Assembly: GCF_004210375.1 (NCBI RefSeq)
Contig: NC_134833.1
Location: forward strand, 21,259,396 to 21,323,395
Direction of reading: 5' to 3'
Origin: Tachypleus tridentatus
Lineage: Eukaryota; Arthropoda; Merostomata; Xiphosura; Limulidae
DNA length: 64,000 nucleotides
Below are positions 24,601 through 35,800 of the stretch, in pieces (position 1 is the stretch's first letter; each line of letters starts with the position of its first letter). The notes beneath the pieces were generated by a model, which was given only the letters and a program-made list of their open reading frames with translations, did not search any database and was not told the DNA's origin. The position numbers and the translations under genes were made by a program.

Positions 24601-25347
24601 TTGTTTCAGCAGTTATTATGACCTTGGGGATTTTAATATATTTTGTGGAAGTTTTTCTTTGTGTTGTATAAACTAATGTAATTATTTAGCGTAAACATGT
24701 TTGGGATGTTGCCGTACTGTAGTATTTTCTGAACATTTTCATTTATGTTTAGTTATAGACTAAAGAAGTTTCCATGTGTTCTGTGCAGTTACTAGACTGA
24801 AATGAAATATTTCTTGGGATGCACCAAAAGATTTGTTAGATTTGATTTTTTAAAATGCTGTTTTAGCCTTTGACTCCTGTAAAATTTCATTGTATTTTTA
24901 CATAACTATTGTATTGTAATTGTCAATTATTTCTATAGCTCACAGAATTAAAAAAATAAAACAAGTGAAGATTTTTTTTCAGAGTTTCAGAATGAATATT
25001 TCATATGAAGCATTTTGTACTGTATTTAAAAAAAAAAAAAATTCTGTTGCTCAAAAGTTAGTCAGCTAAAGCCAAATAAATGTATTATTCATTCTTATAA
25101 ATGCATTTTGGATTTGTGAGAATAAATTTAGTAGATGCATATGCTTAGAGTGAAAGAAATGGCCTCAGTTTCATAATCTCATGATGTGTTCTTCATTCTA
25201 GTTTTATGTTAATCATTGCTTTTAAATATAGTTTAAATTTTTTCCGATTTAAAAAAAGAACTGTTACTGTAGGGTACGACATACAACAATAATTATTTGT
25301 TCTAAGTAACTTAAGATTTTATTTTAGAACATTTATGTAAGGCCTTA

Positions 25348-25353
25348 AATAAA
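25348..25353 (+). terminator. tmod: Candidate polyadenylation signal, tropomodulin (distal)
   Basis: AATAAA followed by a T-rich stretch (tctttaagtaatttcctttc) at the end of the repeat-free region. Confidence 0.3.
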
Positions 25354-25439
25354 GTCCGTTCCATTGTTAATATCTTTAAGTAATTTCCTTTCTGTTCTGT
25401 TAAAATGTGTGTGCTGTTTGGTTAATTTTCTCAACCTCA

Positions 25440-25872
25440 AGATCACAAGATCCGATACACAATTCATAATAGAAATCCACAGAAATATTGCTCATATTGA
25501 ACTAGACATTCCCTGGGACTCAGCACATTAAGAAAACAAATAAACACAGCTACAAAACTATGTTCACCAGATAGAATTAATAATTAAATCAACAAAATAA
25601 AATAACACTTCATCCACATCAACAAGGTTTCTCCAAAAACCGTTGAAAAAAATTATATGCACGCACTTAGATTAACAACAAACAAACAAAATAAACCACT
25701 AGAAACAACAAATAATAAAACCTTACATTGCTGCATACCATATATTCCTGACATCAGCGAAAAAAATAAACATTTGGAAACAGCTTATAATAAAATACAA
25801 AACTCTAGTGAACGCTTAAATTTATTCAAAAACCAGGTGCAAAACTAAAGTCCATACTGTGTAAAAACTACT

Positions 25873-25905
<33 letters not shown>

Positions 25906-25980
25906 CACCAACATTATAAGATACAATGCAACAACTATATTGGAGAAACAAGCACAAAAATGGACACCAGATTAAAAGAA
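25440..25980 (+). mobile_element. Penelope-like element fragment (RT linker and GIY-YIG end)
   Basis: A short open stretch (25657-25848) is followed, after a (CA)n run, by YKIQCNNYIGETSTKMDTRL then KEH at about 25917-25981. That is the start of a GIY-YIG nuclease domain as found at the C-terminus of Penelope-like retroelements. The C-to-YIGET spacing is shortened compared with the family, and stops interrupt the part before it. The end runs into a second (CA)n run. It is a decayed fragment with no RT core visible. Confidence 0.6.
25871..25904. repeat. (CA)n microsatellite
   Basis: A run of about 16 CA dinucleotides inside the Penelope-like fragment. A second, shorter (AC)n run lies at about 25979-25995. 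Confidence 0.95.
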
Positions 25981-26009
25981 CACACACACACACACAAACT
26001 TTCGCATGC

Positions 26010-26307
26010 TTATAAATACTGCTTCGGCCCGGCATGACCAGGTGGTTAAAAGCATTCGATTCGTAACCTGAAGGTCGCAGGTATAAGTCCCCGTCGCACC
26101 AAACATGTTCGCACTTTCAGCCTTAAGGGCGTTATAATTTGACGGTTAATCTCACTATTCCTTTTGTAAAAGAGTAGCTCAAGAGTTGGTGGTGGGTGGT
26201 GATGATTAAGCTGCCTTCTCTCTAATCTTACACTGCTAAATTAGGGACGGCTAGCGCAGATAGCCCTCGTGTAGCTTTGCGCGAAATTCTAAAACAATAA
26301 ACACTGC
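26010..26307. repeat. Target-site duplication flanking the SINE
   Basis: The 11-base direct repeats at 26010-26020 and 26297-26307 differ at one position. They mark the SINE as a LINE-machinery insertion into the older element. Confidence 0.75.
26021..26296 (+). mobile_element. tRNA-derived SINE, family A, with target-site duplication
   Basis: The head reads ggcccggcatgaccaggtgg then ttaaaagc (A box region), with a degenerate B box near 26075. The family body follows with aaagagtagctcaagagttg and gtgggtggtgatgattaagc, and the tail is gcgcagatagccctcgtgta then gctttgcgcgaaattc. It is flanked by ATAAATACTGC (26010-26020) and ATAAACACTGC (26297-26307), a target-site duplication with one mismatch. 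It sits inside the jockey-like RT fragment. Confidence 0.88.
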
Positions 26308-27180
26308 AAACAGATCATTCAGTTAACTGAAACAATAACAAATAGCTTTAATACTTTTTGGAAAACAGACAATGTAGAGAGAACTTTCTCTGGAGTTCTT
26401 CACTCCAGAAGCAGGCGTCCCTCAGGAGGAGTGGTTAGCCCTATTCCCTTCATCATGTATGTGAACAATATGCCATTTAAAGACCCAAGTCATGGACACT
26501 TGTCACAGTTCGCTGATGATGTAGCAATCTGGAAAAGTGCCTCAATACCAGCCACAAACATACAACCACAATCAGACAGAATATGTGAATACTGCCAAAA
26601 ATATAGAATCAAAATAAACTCAACTGGTGATGTTTTCAAAGGCAACGAAACGTCAGAAATCCCAACCACAGATTTACATGAATGGTGCATTTCTCCAAAC
26701 TGCTACATCTGCAAAATTTCTAGAATTCTAAACTTGCACGGACAAACCATGTAAAATATAAAAAACTAAAATTTGGCGAAGAACAAACTATGCTAGGAGT
26801 CTAACTGGTAAAATCAGTGGAGCAACATCTGAAAACATCCTCCAATATATATAAAATGTATATAAGGCCTGTAATAGACTCTGCAGCTCCAGCATGGATT
26901 AATGTAAGCAAAGAACCATTAAAAACCAAACTACAGTCATTACAAAATACACTACTTACGACAGCATATAGAGTACCTAGAACCACCTCTTCAAAGTTTA
27001 TGCATAAATATTCAAACACACAAACAATAGCAGATAGACTCCTACATAGTACAATGAAATATTTTGATAAAAATTGGAGAAAATATGAATTACTGTGCGA
27101 ACTCGACAGGTACTGCATATATAATGAAGATAGTCCTAAACACTTCTCCCGATTAATTTATACATTAGATCATTAAAATA

Positions 27181-27946
27181 AAATATAAGTATATAATAAA
27201 AACGGGCGACATATGAACTAGACTTTAGTGAAGAAACTGATGGTGCAAAATTCGTGAACGTTACCCTGAAAGGTGCCCCAGTAAATGGGGGATACTCTGG
27301 CCCTCATGTAGTAATTATTAATATACTAAGCAATTCACACTAATAAGGAAAAGGAAGAGGTCAAGTGCACCTGACCATCCTGGGTATACATATAAACCCA
27401 GACACCGAGAGAGAGAAAGAAAACATGCAGGGGTACTTTTTTTTTTTTATACAGGAAACTAATGAAAACTCCAGATGTTTAGATTTTATGCAATATCAAT
27501 ATCCAGTATCGAATTTCTGTATTATTGTTTCAAAAAAATGGATGTTGATGAATCATTTTAGCTTACAGAAGTAAATAATTTAATTTCAAAGGTAAACAAA
27601 CAATGACTATCAAGTTTATATCAGACAACAAAGAATATGGGAAGAAGAAAATTTGCATTCATTTTCGCCCCTAACTGGTAAAGTCTATATTGACTAACCG
27701 AGAATACTAATAAGGAAATAATATAGAATCATATGTAAAAGCTTTTTCATAAATATAAAATTTTACGTTTTGAGACTAACTAAACGTGAAAGAATATAAT
27801 GCTATTTAGATCAAAACAAGGAGGGAGGAATAGTTTGAATTTTCCACAATGAAGTATAAGTTTGTTATTAAGCTCAAAGATACACAATGATTTATCTGTG
27901 TACTGCCTACCACAGATATCGAAATTATATTTTGAGTGTTTATACT
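27181..27946 (+). other. 3' flank of the jockey-like fragment
   Basis: AT-rich sequence. The first 200 bases, with gcaaaattcgtgaacgttac and ctgaaaggtgccccagtaaa, may be the 3' UTR of the jockey-like LINE. I see no gene. Confidence 0.35.
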
Positions 27947-28200
27947 ATTTACTTGTTGAATTCTGTGCAAAACTATTCTAGCTAGTCATTTTTAATTTAA
28001 AAGAGATAGGTTAGAAGGAAAACAGCTAGTCAACATCACCCACCCCCAACTCTATGATAACTCTTTACCAACGAAAAGTGGAGGTTGATCGTCACATGAT
28101 AACACTTCTATGGCTGGAAGAATGAGGATGTTAGGTGACGGAATTCGAACCCACAATTCACATGTTGCAGACGAGCGCCCTAACTAACCAGGCCATGTTG
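27947..28200 (-). mobile_element. tRNA-derived SINE, family A, antisense
   Basis: On the minus strand the head reads catggcctggttagttaggg and continues cgctcg, with B-box-like gggttcgaattcc. The body shows ttcgttggtaaagagtt and gggtgggtgatgttgactag. The tail is diverged (gaatagttttgcacagaatt). It is an old copy just upstream of the AIFM1 gene. Confidence 0.75.
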
Positions 28201-28585
28201 TTCTTTCTTTTTTTTTCGCGTTATAAGCCGGTAACCTTGTCGCCGAAACACATTTAATGAAAACTTTTACCTAGAATATCACAGTATTTATGTAAATATT
28301 GTAATGTTTTTTGTAATTGAAAAATCAGATATTAATCGTTATTAAAGTATTAAATCACGTATAGTAATTAATTACTTTTGTTAAGTGATTTCGTGAATAT
28401 TTGAATATTATAAGGAAAAATTAAATAGAATTGAGATAAACCATGTTGCTAACTGAAGGGATTGCCTATAGGGGGCTGTTAATGTTTGTATATCTTGTAG
28501 GAGAAGCAGAAAGTCGTGATAATCTTCAATTTTTTTTTTGAAATTTACGTGTAGTTTTACCGTTATTTTAGACAGTAAATTTAAA
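28201..28585 (+). promoter_or_regulatory. Upstream region and 5' UTR of the AIFM1-type gene
   Basis: This 385-base interval lies between the antisense SINE and the AIFM1 start codon. It contains tatcttgtag|gagaag at about 28490-28507, which could be an acceptor of a 5' UTR intron or could lie within the promoter. I cannot place a TATA box or transcription start with confidence. Confidence 0.3.
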
Positions 28586-30514
28586 ATGATATTACGTCAT
28601 TGCTTGAATCCCACATATCGCAGCCACCTTGGTTTAGTCCGTTTATCTCGTGGGTCAAATCAGAAGAATTTGGTGAGACGGCAACGTGGAGTCAACCAGC
28701 AACAAGCAAATCGCAAGTATGCGTCTCACGGCCAAAAACCGGTAGAATGGCGTCCACCCAATATGAGTGAGTTGCCTGTTCCAAGAGGTTCTTGGAAGAC
28801 AGCTTATACTTCTATCCAGAAACGTTATAATCGCCAGTTAATCGCAAGTATTGCATTTTTCACAGGAACTACTATCTATGCGTTCTCTTCAGGATTTATT
28901 GACCTTAATTTGGCACCTCCCATGAAAAATCCCCCTGGTGAAAATGAAAGCCAGAAGAGTTCGGCCGCTGCAGAATCTGAGCCTGAGGGAAGTGTCAGTA
29001 ACCAGTCTGGTGATGCCAAAGCAATGCCTGTTTCTGATAGACCAGAAGATATACCTGAAATTCCTTCATCTGTTTCGTACCTTTTGATAGGAGCTGGCAC
29101 AGCGTCTTTTGCTGCTTTTAGAGCTATTCGTAGCAAGGATCCATATGCAAAAATATTAGTTATCGGTGAAGAAGAACACTATCCATACATGCGACCACCT
29201 TTGTCAAAAGAATTTTGGTTTAGCGATGAGAAAGAAGTATCCAAGACTTTGTCATTTAAACAGTGGAATGGAAAAGAGAGGAGTATTTTTTATGAACATG
29301 AAGATTTTTACTGCTCACCACGTGAGCTACCCTTGAAAGAAAATGGAGGGGTGGCAGTTGTTAGAGGTTTGAAAGTGGCAAAAATTGATCCAAGCACCCG
29401 AAGAGCTTACCTTGATAATGGATGGGAGATCACTTATGAAAAATGTCTTATTGCTACTGGTGGTAACCCAAAAAATTTGCTTGTGTTTGAGAAAGCACCT
29501 GAAGAGATTCAGAAAAAGGTAACTGTTTTCAGAAATATAAAACACTTTCAAGAATTGGATAGCATTTCAAGAAAAGCTAAATCTGTAACAATTATAGGAG
29601 GTGGTTTTCTTGGAAGTGAGTTAGCCTGTGCTTTAGGGAAACGAAGCAAAGCCACAGGCACGACAGTAAACCAAGTATTTCCTGAGGCTGGAAATATGGG
29701 TAAAATCCTTCCAGAGTACTTGAGCCAATGGACTACTGACAAAGTAAAATCTGAAGGGGTTCATGTTATTCCGAACACATCAGTAAAAGCTGTAAGCTCA
29801 AAAAATAAAAGGTTAATCCTCCATTTAAACAATGGTCAAGAGCTTCTTACTGACCATGTTGTTGTTGCAGTAGGTCTCGAACCAAACACTGAGCTGGCTA
29901 AAACATCAGGTCTAGAAATAGATGATATTCATGGAGGTTTTCGAGTTAATGCTGAACTTGAGGCTAGATCCAACCTCTGGGTTGCAGGTGATGCCTCATG
30001 TTTCTACGATGTCAAATTGGGACGTAGACGAGTGGAGCATCATGACCATGCTGTTGTGAGCGGTAGGCTGGCAGGAGAGAACATGACTGGAGCTGGAAAA
30101 CCGTACTGGCATCAGTCAATGTTTTGGTCAGATCTTGGACCTAATGTTGGCTATGAGGCAATTGGTTTGGTAGATTCCATCATGCCAACTGTTGGAGTAT
30201 TTGCTAGAGCGTCCGAAAAGGATACGCCAAAAGCAGTTGTTGAGGCAACTGGTGAAGGAGTTAGATCAGAAACTGAATTAATGGCAAAGGAAATAGAGCC
30301 TTCCTCTGTTGATATTAAACCTCAGCCACCAGTTGCCGGTGATGATTATGGAAAAGGAGTCATATTTTATCTGCGTGACAATGTTATTGTAGGTATTGTA
30401 CTGTGGAATGTCTTTAATAGGATGCCAATTGCACGAAAAATTATTAGTGAAGGGAAAAGTTATGACGACCTTAGCGAAGTAGCTAAACTGTTCAACCTGC
30501 ATTCTTTGGAATGA
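28586..30514 (+). CDS. AIFM1: Apoptosis-inducing factor 1, mitochondrial (intronless)
   Basis: AIFM1 is an FAD-dependent NADH oxidoreductase of the mitochondrial intermembrane space. It supports respiratory-complex assembly and moves to the nucleus during caspase-independent death. The 642-residue frame starts at the first ATG after an in-frame TAA at 28520; the same frame extends slightly upstream only through a TTG codon. Residues 1-55 are basic with few acidic residues, as in a mitochondrial targeting sequence, and residues 84-103 form a membrane segment. The first Rossmann motif is LLIGAGTAS (166-174), followed by ATGGNPKNL (290-298), the second Rossmann motif [16 protein letters not shown] (335-350), LWVAGDAS (464-471), and the AIF C-terminal domain with [12 protein letters not shown] and [19 protein letters not shown]. 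Human AIFM1 has 613 residues, so length and all domains are complete. The absence of introns is unusual beside neighbours with many introns. Confidence 0.96.
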   Translation: MILRHCLNPTYRSHLGLVRLSRGSNQKNLVRRQRGVNQQQANRKYASHGQKPVEWRPPNMSELPVPRGSWKTAYTSIQKRYNRQLIASIAFFTGTTIYAFSSGFIDLNLAPPMKNPPGENESQKSSAAAESEPEGSVSNQSGDAKAMPVSDRPEDIPEIPSSVSYLLIGAGTASFAAFRAIRSKDPYAKILVIGEEEHYPYMRPPLSKEFWFSDEKEVSKTLSFKQWNGKERSIFYEHEDFYCSPRELPLKENGGVAVVRGLKVAKIDPSTRRAYLDNGWEITYEKCLIATGGNPKNLLVFEKAPEEIQKKVTVFRNIKHFQELDSISRKAKSVTIIGGGFLGSELACALGKRSKATGTTVNQVFPEAGNMGKILPEYLSQWTTDKVKSEGVHVIPNTSVKAVSSKNKRLILHLNNGQELLTDHVVVAVGLEPNTELAKTSGLEIDDIHGGFRVNAELEARSNLWVAGDASCFYDVKLGRRRVEHHDHAVVSGRLAGENMTGAGKPYWHQSMFWSDLGPNVGYEAIGLVDSIMPTVGVFARASEKDTPKAVVEATGEGVRSETELMAKEIEPSSVDIKPQPPVAGDDYGKGVIFYLRDNVIVGIVLWNVFNRMPIARKIISEGKSYDDLSEVAKLFNLHSLE

Positions 30515-30646
30515 ATACGTTAATTAACAGGAAGAGTCTTCAGAATTATAAGGTACCATTTTGTTTTTTCTTAACCTACAAAAAGTGACATGTTAAATCT
30601 GTTTGCAAGGTGGTACATATGGGTTGCTAATACAATTGAAATATTT

Positions 30647-30652
30647 AATAAA
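30647..30652 (+). terminator. AIFM1: Candidate polyadenylation signal of AIFM1
   Basis: AATAAA 133 bases after the stop codon. The following sequence shows no poly(A) tract that would mark a recent retrocopy. Confidence 0.4.
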
Positions 30653-31894
30653 GAATGATAGGTGAATCTTTCTTCCTGGCAGAAGGTACATTGTTTGCAG
30701 GTTGATGCACAAAAGTGGTTTGGAAATGAATAATTCAAATTATAAACAAATTTTTTGTATCTTGCATAGTGTTCGTTTTATATTTTTGTGTTGTAAATAC
30801 CTTTTAATTTAATCAACTGTTTAAAATGAACTTTACATTATAATAATAAAAAGTGTATTTTGTTTTTTTTTAAAGGGGGGTCCATTAGACTCCAGTTTTA
30901 TGTTTGTCACTGAAATAGCCAATCTTATGATTGAAACAATACACTCTCTCAGAGTATACATTGGTTATGGGAACGAATTATAAATAATTCAGCATTTGAA
31001 CAATAAGTTTGTTACTTCTTAATAACTTGAAAAATATTTTAAAAATCTTTGTGCACAATTTTCCAATGTGTGAAAATGTTACTGAAATTTAAATATTAGT
31101 GTCTGTATGCATTTCTACCTATCACTACTGTAGCTATCTTAACAATAGTACTTACGATTTTTTTTTAATTTGATCTCTGATAGTGATAAAAAGAAATCTA
31201 GATTATAATTTTAAAAAAAATTAATGTTAAGCATGATTTTATGCAAATAAATTACTTTTCACTGGGTAAGAAAAATTACATATTTTACATCCATCACTTG
31301 TCTTTTTTTTTAATGAGAAACTTAATCCTTGTGGTGTAACTGGAACTCTGTGGCATATTCCAGTGTGTTCCATTACCCAAAACTTCAAAAGTTCATTTTA
31401 ATAAAGAAACTGACCCATCATGCTCATGTATACCAAATGTTCAAGTTGTGTTTCACTCCAGCAACAGGGGACTATCGTGACATGCAAAGAAAGATTGCAA
31501 GTAGAAGTCAGTCAGTTAATTTTGTAAAATAAAGAAATTATTGTTTGTATGTATGTGTTCATGAATTGGTAATATTTGAGAGCAAAATAATTATGGTATT
31601 TTGAAAAGTTAATTATGTTTGGCTTTCAAATTTTGTAACCTTTGGGTTCTTTTTCAAAATTAATAAAAATGGCATGTTTCAAAATTGAACTCCAAATAGA
31701 TAAAAATTATAAGGTTACAGTTTTTACATATTACAAAGGTAGTAGAAATGATATGGAAATATATCCATGAAATGTTTCCACACAATGATTTCTTCATAAT
31801 TGTCAATAAATAGGTATTAATCTATTTTGATTAATTAATCTACTAAGATTGACTGATGTTATCTTAAATAGATTAATTAGGCAGAGGATTTGTG

Positions 31895-32710
31895 TTGGGC
31901 AAACGAAGGTGAAATTGGCAGCAACTGTCTAGTTTAGAGTGACTTGTAGAGAAGTCCTTGGAAGACAAATCTTCAAAAGTGGTTGAAGTAGAAAGAATGT
32001 TTTGAAATATCCTTGATCAAATCATCACTTATTTCACTATTCGGTATTTCAAGAACCACCAGCTAATCATGTCATGCCTACCTTAATCATCTTAAATACT
32101 GTATAAACCCGTATAAAACCTGGTGATTTTGGATTTTATGATCATCTTGCCCCCTGTAAAGGGTTTTTAATTCAATTCAGCATTATTTCAATCAAAAGTT
32201 TCTTAAAATCCATATCAATAAAGTGTACTTGAAGTTGATTCCTAAACACTGAAGATCTAAATACACAGTATGCGTGCCTGGATGTCTCTTCCTTGCCTTG
32301 TCGAGTTCATTAGCTCATAAACTCCACCACTACTGAACACAAAGAACTGTATCTTACCTCTATCGACTTTCTTAATAGCATCTCTCTCAAAAATTCTTTT
32401 AAAATTTCCCGCCAGTGTCTACAGTCACTCAAGGAAATTATTCTTGTGTGGGATTGAGGGTGAACAACTGTTTCAGAGCACTCAAGTTGGGAAGAACAGG
32501 CAAATGTTGTGTTTTTTTATTCTTTCAGCTAAATTACTGCCACATTTAGTTTTTTTTTGGTACAACTTACCTAAAGATGAATGACAGAAGTATTTTGAAA
32601 TGTTATCTTTTCCACATCAGGTATTTTTATACATTGGTCCTCCAAGACTTTCTCTACAAGTTTTGCTCTGAACAAGGAATTTGCTGCTTATCTTTGTTCA
32701 ATTAGTGTTA
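31895..32710. repeat. Inverted repeat with arms of about 100 bases
   Basis: On the + strand, 31917-31998 reads ggcagcaactgtctagttta, then acttgtagagaagtccttgg and aagac. On the minus strand, 32710-32585 reads agcagcaaattccttgttca, then acttgtagagaaagtcttgg and aggac. Similarity is interrupted but extends further in both directions. About 600 bases lie between the arms. It may be a foldback transposon or two opposite copies of one repeat. Confidence 0.45.
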
Positions 32711-32780
32711 ATTAACAATTTACATAAACTCACCATATATTATTTTGGAATGTTTTAAACATAATTTATCATTACTGTAG

Positions 32781-32879
32781 GAACTGAAAGATAATCCTGT
32801 CCACCAACGTGTGCAAACTACTTTCGTGGATCAGCCCCACGGATCAGAGATTGTAGCTGTAACTCATGGTCGTGTATAA
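32781..32879 (+). CDS. Candidate terminal coding exon of an unidentified gene
   Basis: After the acceptor-like tcattactgtag there are 32 codons and a TAA in phase 0, including VHQRVQTTFVDQPHGSEI and a C-terminal VAVTHGRV. The stretch is clearly richer in G+C than its surroundings and its codon choice looks like that of a coding exon. I do not recognise the family, and no partner exon was found nearby. It could be the last exon of a gene whose other exons I missed, an alternative last exon, or chance. Confidence 0.25.
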   Translation, partial: ELKDNPVHQRVQTTFVDQPHGSEIVAVTHGRV

Positions 32880-35708
32880 AATTTGATGATTGATTAAATG
32901 AATCACTATACATTAATCAAATGCTGATAAGCTGGATAAACATTGATACCTGACATTTGTAACGGAATGTGAATAGCAGTAAAATATACATCTGCCTTTC
33001 TAATTATTATCTCTTTGTGTCTGTTTTAGAACATTTAACAAATTACATCATAATCAAAAGAGAGAGAAGTGCAAAGGTTGCTCATGCTTATTTCAAATAT
33101 TATTTCAAAATATAGTACTAATGCAAGGTTATTATAAAACATAGTGGCACTGTTAAATTACTTTATGTTGCAAATACTCTTCCATTATTTAAAAACACTG
33201 GTAACAGGATATGTGCTGTGAAATTAAAATTTTACCTTGTTATCATATAGTGAGTTTTTTCTAGTTATAAATTGTTAACCACTAACAGAGGATCCTGCAT
33301 GGTGGCATGTTGTTTTTATATGTGGCTGGAAAACATTTTTAGAATTTTGTAGAAATTTATAGTATGTGAAAATTAAATTTTCAGAGCATTAGCTGTCTAA
33401 AAGAAGAAATTTTTTCACCTAAGTCCATTTACTTTATTAACTCAGATCGTACTTAAAAACTAGGTGAAAAAATTTCAAATAACAATGGACCTGAGAAGTG
33501 TTCTACACCTATAGTGAAACTGGTAGCAAATTGTAGTGTATAATTTGGGTGCAAGTGTATTGATATTGAATATTAGTGAAAATAGTTTACCTTTGTAGGG
33601 TATGGGGCATATACAGTGAAGTGATACACGTAGTTGAAAGATAAGTAACTCATATTAGCAAAATATCGATGTGAATTGGAAAGTTTTTAAACCAAATAAC
33701 AGGATAGAATTATAGGATGATGTAACCAAGTATACAAGATTGCCATATGATTGTAACAAAACTATTAAAATATTTTTCAATATGATTCTTTAAACTTATG
33801 TTTTTATCTCCTTAAAAGTTTAATTTGGTAGAACATTTATCATTACATCAACATTTAAATTTTATAACGTGTTTTTATACATCCAAATGAAACTATTTTT
33901 GGCCCTCTTTGCCAGTATAATACATTTTGGATTTCATTTACTGACATGTCATTGTGTTAAACTAATTCTGAGTGAACAGAAAGCAGTGCAAGAAGGGTAG
34001 TAAACCAGTTTTTGATTAAGTGATTTAATAATATGTAGAATTTGTCGTTAAATATCAAATAAAAACCTGAACATCTTAATACTTCCACGAACAAATGATG
34101 TGACATTTTTTTGTCTTGTACAGAATTGTACTTTTAATTAAAATTTTGAACATTAACAAATATTATATTTGCTTTTTTAGTAAAGGGCAAAAGAGTTCTT
34201 TCACCCTTTTGATAGAAATGAATACACTATAACATGTAACTTAAATTGTTTAGATTCACTATTATGAAACAACAACAAACATAAGGATACATATTTTAAC
34301 ACTTTCATGTCTTGTACCTGTTCCATTTATTAACGAATAACATTAAAGAGATAATTATAAATTTGTTGTATATTATTTTTGCTGTTGACTTTATTTTTAT
34401 TGATTTAATATGTTTCAAAATGCTAAAGTAATTTTTAGTCATAATAATGTTAAGGAAAAAAATGTACTATTGTTTTTAAATACATGATACAAAGAAATAT
34501 TTCACTTTTCCTCTGGAGAATATTTAAGACATTAAGTTATTATAGCAAGTAAAGAAATAACACAAATAATATATTTTAGGTTCTGTCAATGCATTAAATA
34601 TTCCATTCTAATCAGTTCCATTAGGGTTGCTACTCGTAAAGAATCACTTGTTTTCTGTTTTATGGACATCGTGTGGATGTGCTATTGATGAGGAAGCTTG
34701 GACGTATGGTGGGTGTTATGGAGTTAACATGCCATTGCCGATGAAATAATAAAAACTAAAAATTATCTTCAAAACAGAAAACCTCGGTTGACTAGTTATG
34801 AGGTGTTTATCAAAATAAAGTTTGATGAATTTCAGTAGAATGTGATTTCAGTCATAAATTTTAGGCAAAATAAGTTTCCATTTTGATAGCATCAACATTT
34901 TGAAAAATTGAATAGTTGTGTGTGTGTGTGTGAAACTACATCACATTAATATTGGTCATAATTTAAAACATTCTGTACAAGTTCGGTATTGTTTTTGTAA
35001 AAAAGAGAGTGTAAAATTACATTTATTTGATACCTTATATGTTATTTTCTGTTAAAATGTACTATTATTAGAAAATTGTATTGGAATTTAGGCCAGTAAA
35101 ATATTGTTTGCATTATTATCAATTTTATTGTGATGTGATATCACACACGTCATTGCTTATTGCAGACAGGCTTTCTGTGCTCTTCAGCAATAATTATTTC
35201 AGATAAACTTTTGACTGCTATGAAACAACCCACCTGATGACTTGGACTATTTAAAAAAAAATGAAATTTCATTGTGACACATCTCTAACCATACATTGCC
35301 AATTAACTGAGCAAGTAAACTGTGAGAGATTATTTTAATTACAATGTAGAATCCTAATGGATGTTGAAATACCGGTTTATTTCCAAGTATTGAATCTAAA
35401 TATAGATTTACAGATAAAATGTAAATTACGTATTATTCAGTTAATTATAAAAAGCAGTGGGTGACTTATTTAAATTCCTGGTTAAACTTAGAGTAACTGA
35501 TAATATGATTGTGGTAACTTATGTCTCTCAAGAAAATGACTATTTTGTAGGGTGTTGTGGACAATATACTTTGAAATCTATTATTGATTAAAAACACCAT
35601 AATTACTTGAAGCATCTAAAAACTATTTCTGTTATTTTATTAGAGTTACATTTATAACTACTTAATGTTTTCAATGTACTTTGGAAACCATTTTTAGTTT
35701 ACCCACTA

Positions 35709-35800
35709 TGGCCTCCAAATTGCCTAGTGGGGAGCCTGAGGACGTATAACAAAAAATTCAGTTTTGATACGTCATGTAGCTCTTTTCTTTGAATAGACAA
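35709..35800 (+). mobile_element. tRNA-derived SINE, family B, partial
   Basis: The text cctagtggggagcctgagga then cgtataac resembles the family B head; gttttgatacg stands where the B box would be. A shortened tail, gtcatgtagctcttttc, follows. The copy is degenerate and truncated. Confidence 0.45.

Larger units (their letters stand above)
21373..25420 (+). other. tmod: Probable long 3' UTR and flank of tropomodulin
   Basis: About 4 kb after the stop codon contains no SINE or other repeat that I recognise, unlike every other stretch of this size in the window. AATAAA signals occur at 21663-21668 (about 290 bases after the stop) and at 25348-25353, just before transposon sequence begins. Two or more alternative 3' ends are therefore possible. 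That the whole stretch is transcribed is inference. Confidence 0.4.
25995..27180 (+). mobile_element. Jockey-like LINE reverse transcriptase fragment, split by a SINE
   Basis: Before the SINE the text gives SHAYKYC, and after it KQIIQLTETITNSFNTFWK, the N-terminal RT region. A deletion then leads to the AGVPQ motif at about 26410, a one-base frameshift, and GGVVSPIPFIMYVNNMPF with QFADDVAIW at about 26506-26532, the YxDD-type catalytic box. From 26817 the C-terminal part continues with IYIRPVIDSAAPAWIN-like text and TTSSKFMHKYSNTQTIADRL. The copy has frameshifts, deletions and an inserted SINE, so it is inactive. Confidence 0.75.
30653..35708 (+). other. Non-coding DNA downstream of AIFM1
   Basis: About 5 kb of AT-rich sequence. 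It contains an inverted repeat (31895-32710) and a candidate terminal exon (32781-32879), listed separately, and a short (GT)n run near 34918-34932. No SINE is seen before 35709. Part of it could be extended 3' UTR of AIFM1, but nothing proves that. Confidence 0.4.

Noticed and set aside
25917-25981. Stand-alone GIY-YIG nuclease gene
   Set aside because: Only the start of the domain is present, next to Penelope-type linker sequence, with stops and CA repeats.
26021-26110. tRNA gene
   Set aside because: The A and B boxes belong to a SINE head. The sequence does not fold into an intact tRNA, and the SINE body and tail follow. The same holds for the other SINE heads.
28538-28585. Sixteen-residue N-terminal extension of AIFM1
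   Set aside because: It would begin at TTG, not ATG. The ATG at 28586 is the first in frame after the upstream stop and begins a basic targeting sequence.
31459-31500. Short exon after the acceptor-like ttcactccag
   Set aside because: Only about 13 codons, a weak donor, no family match and no partner exon in phase.
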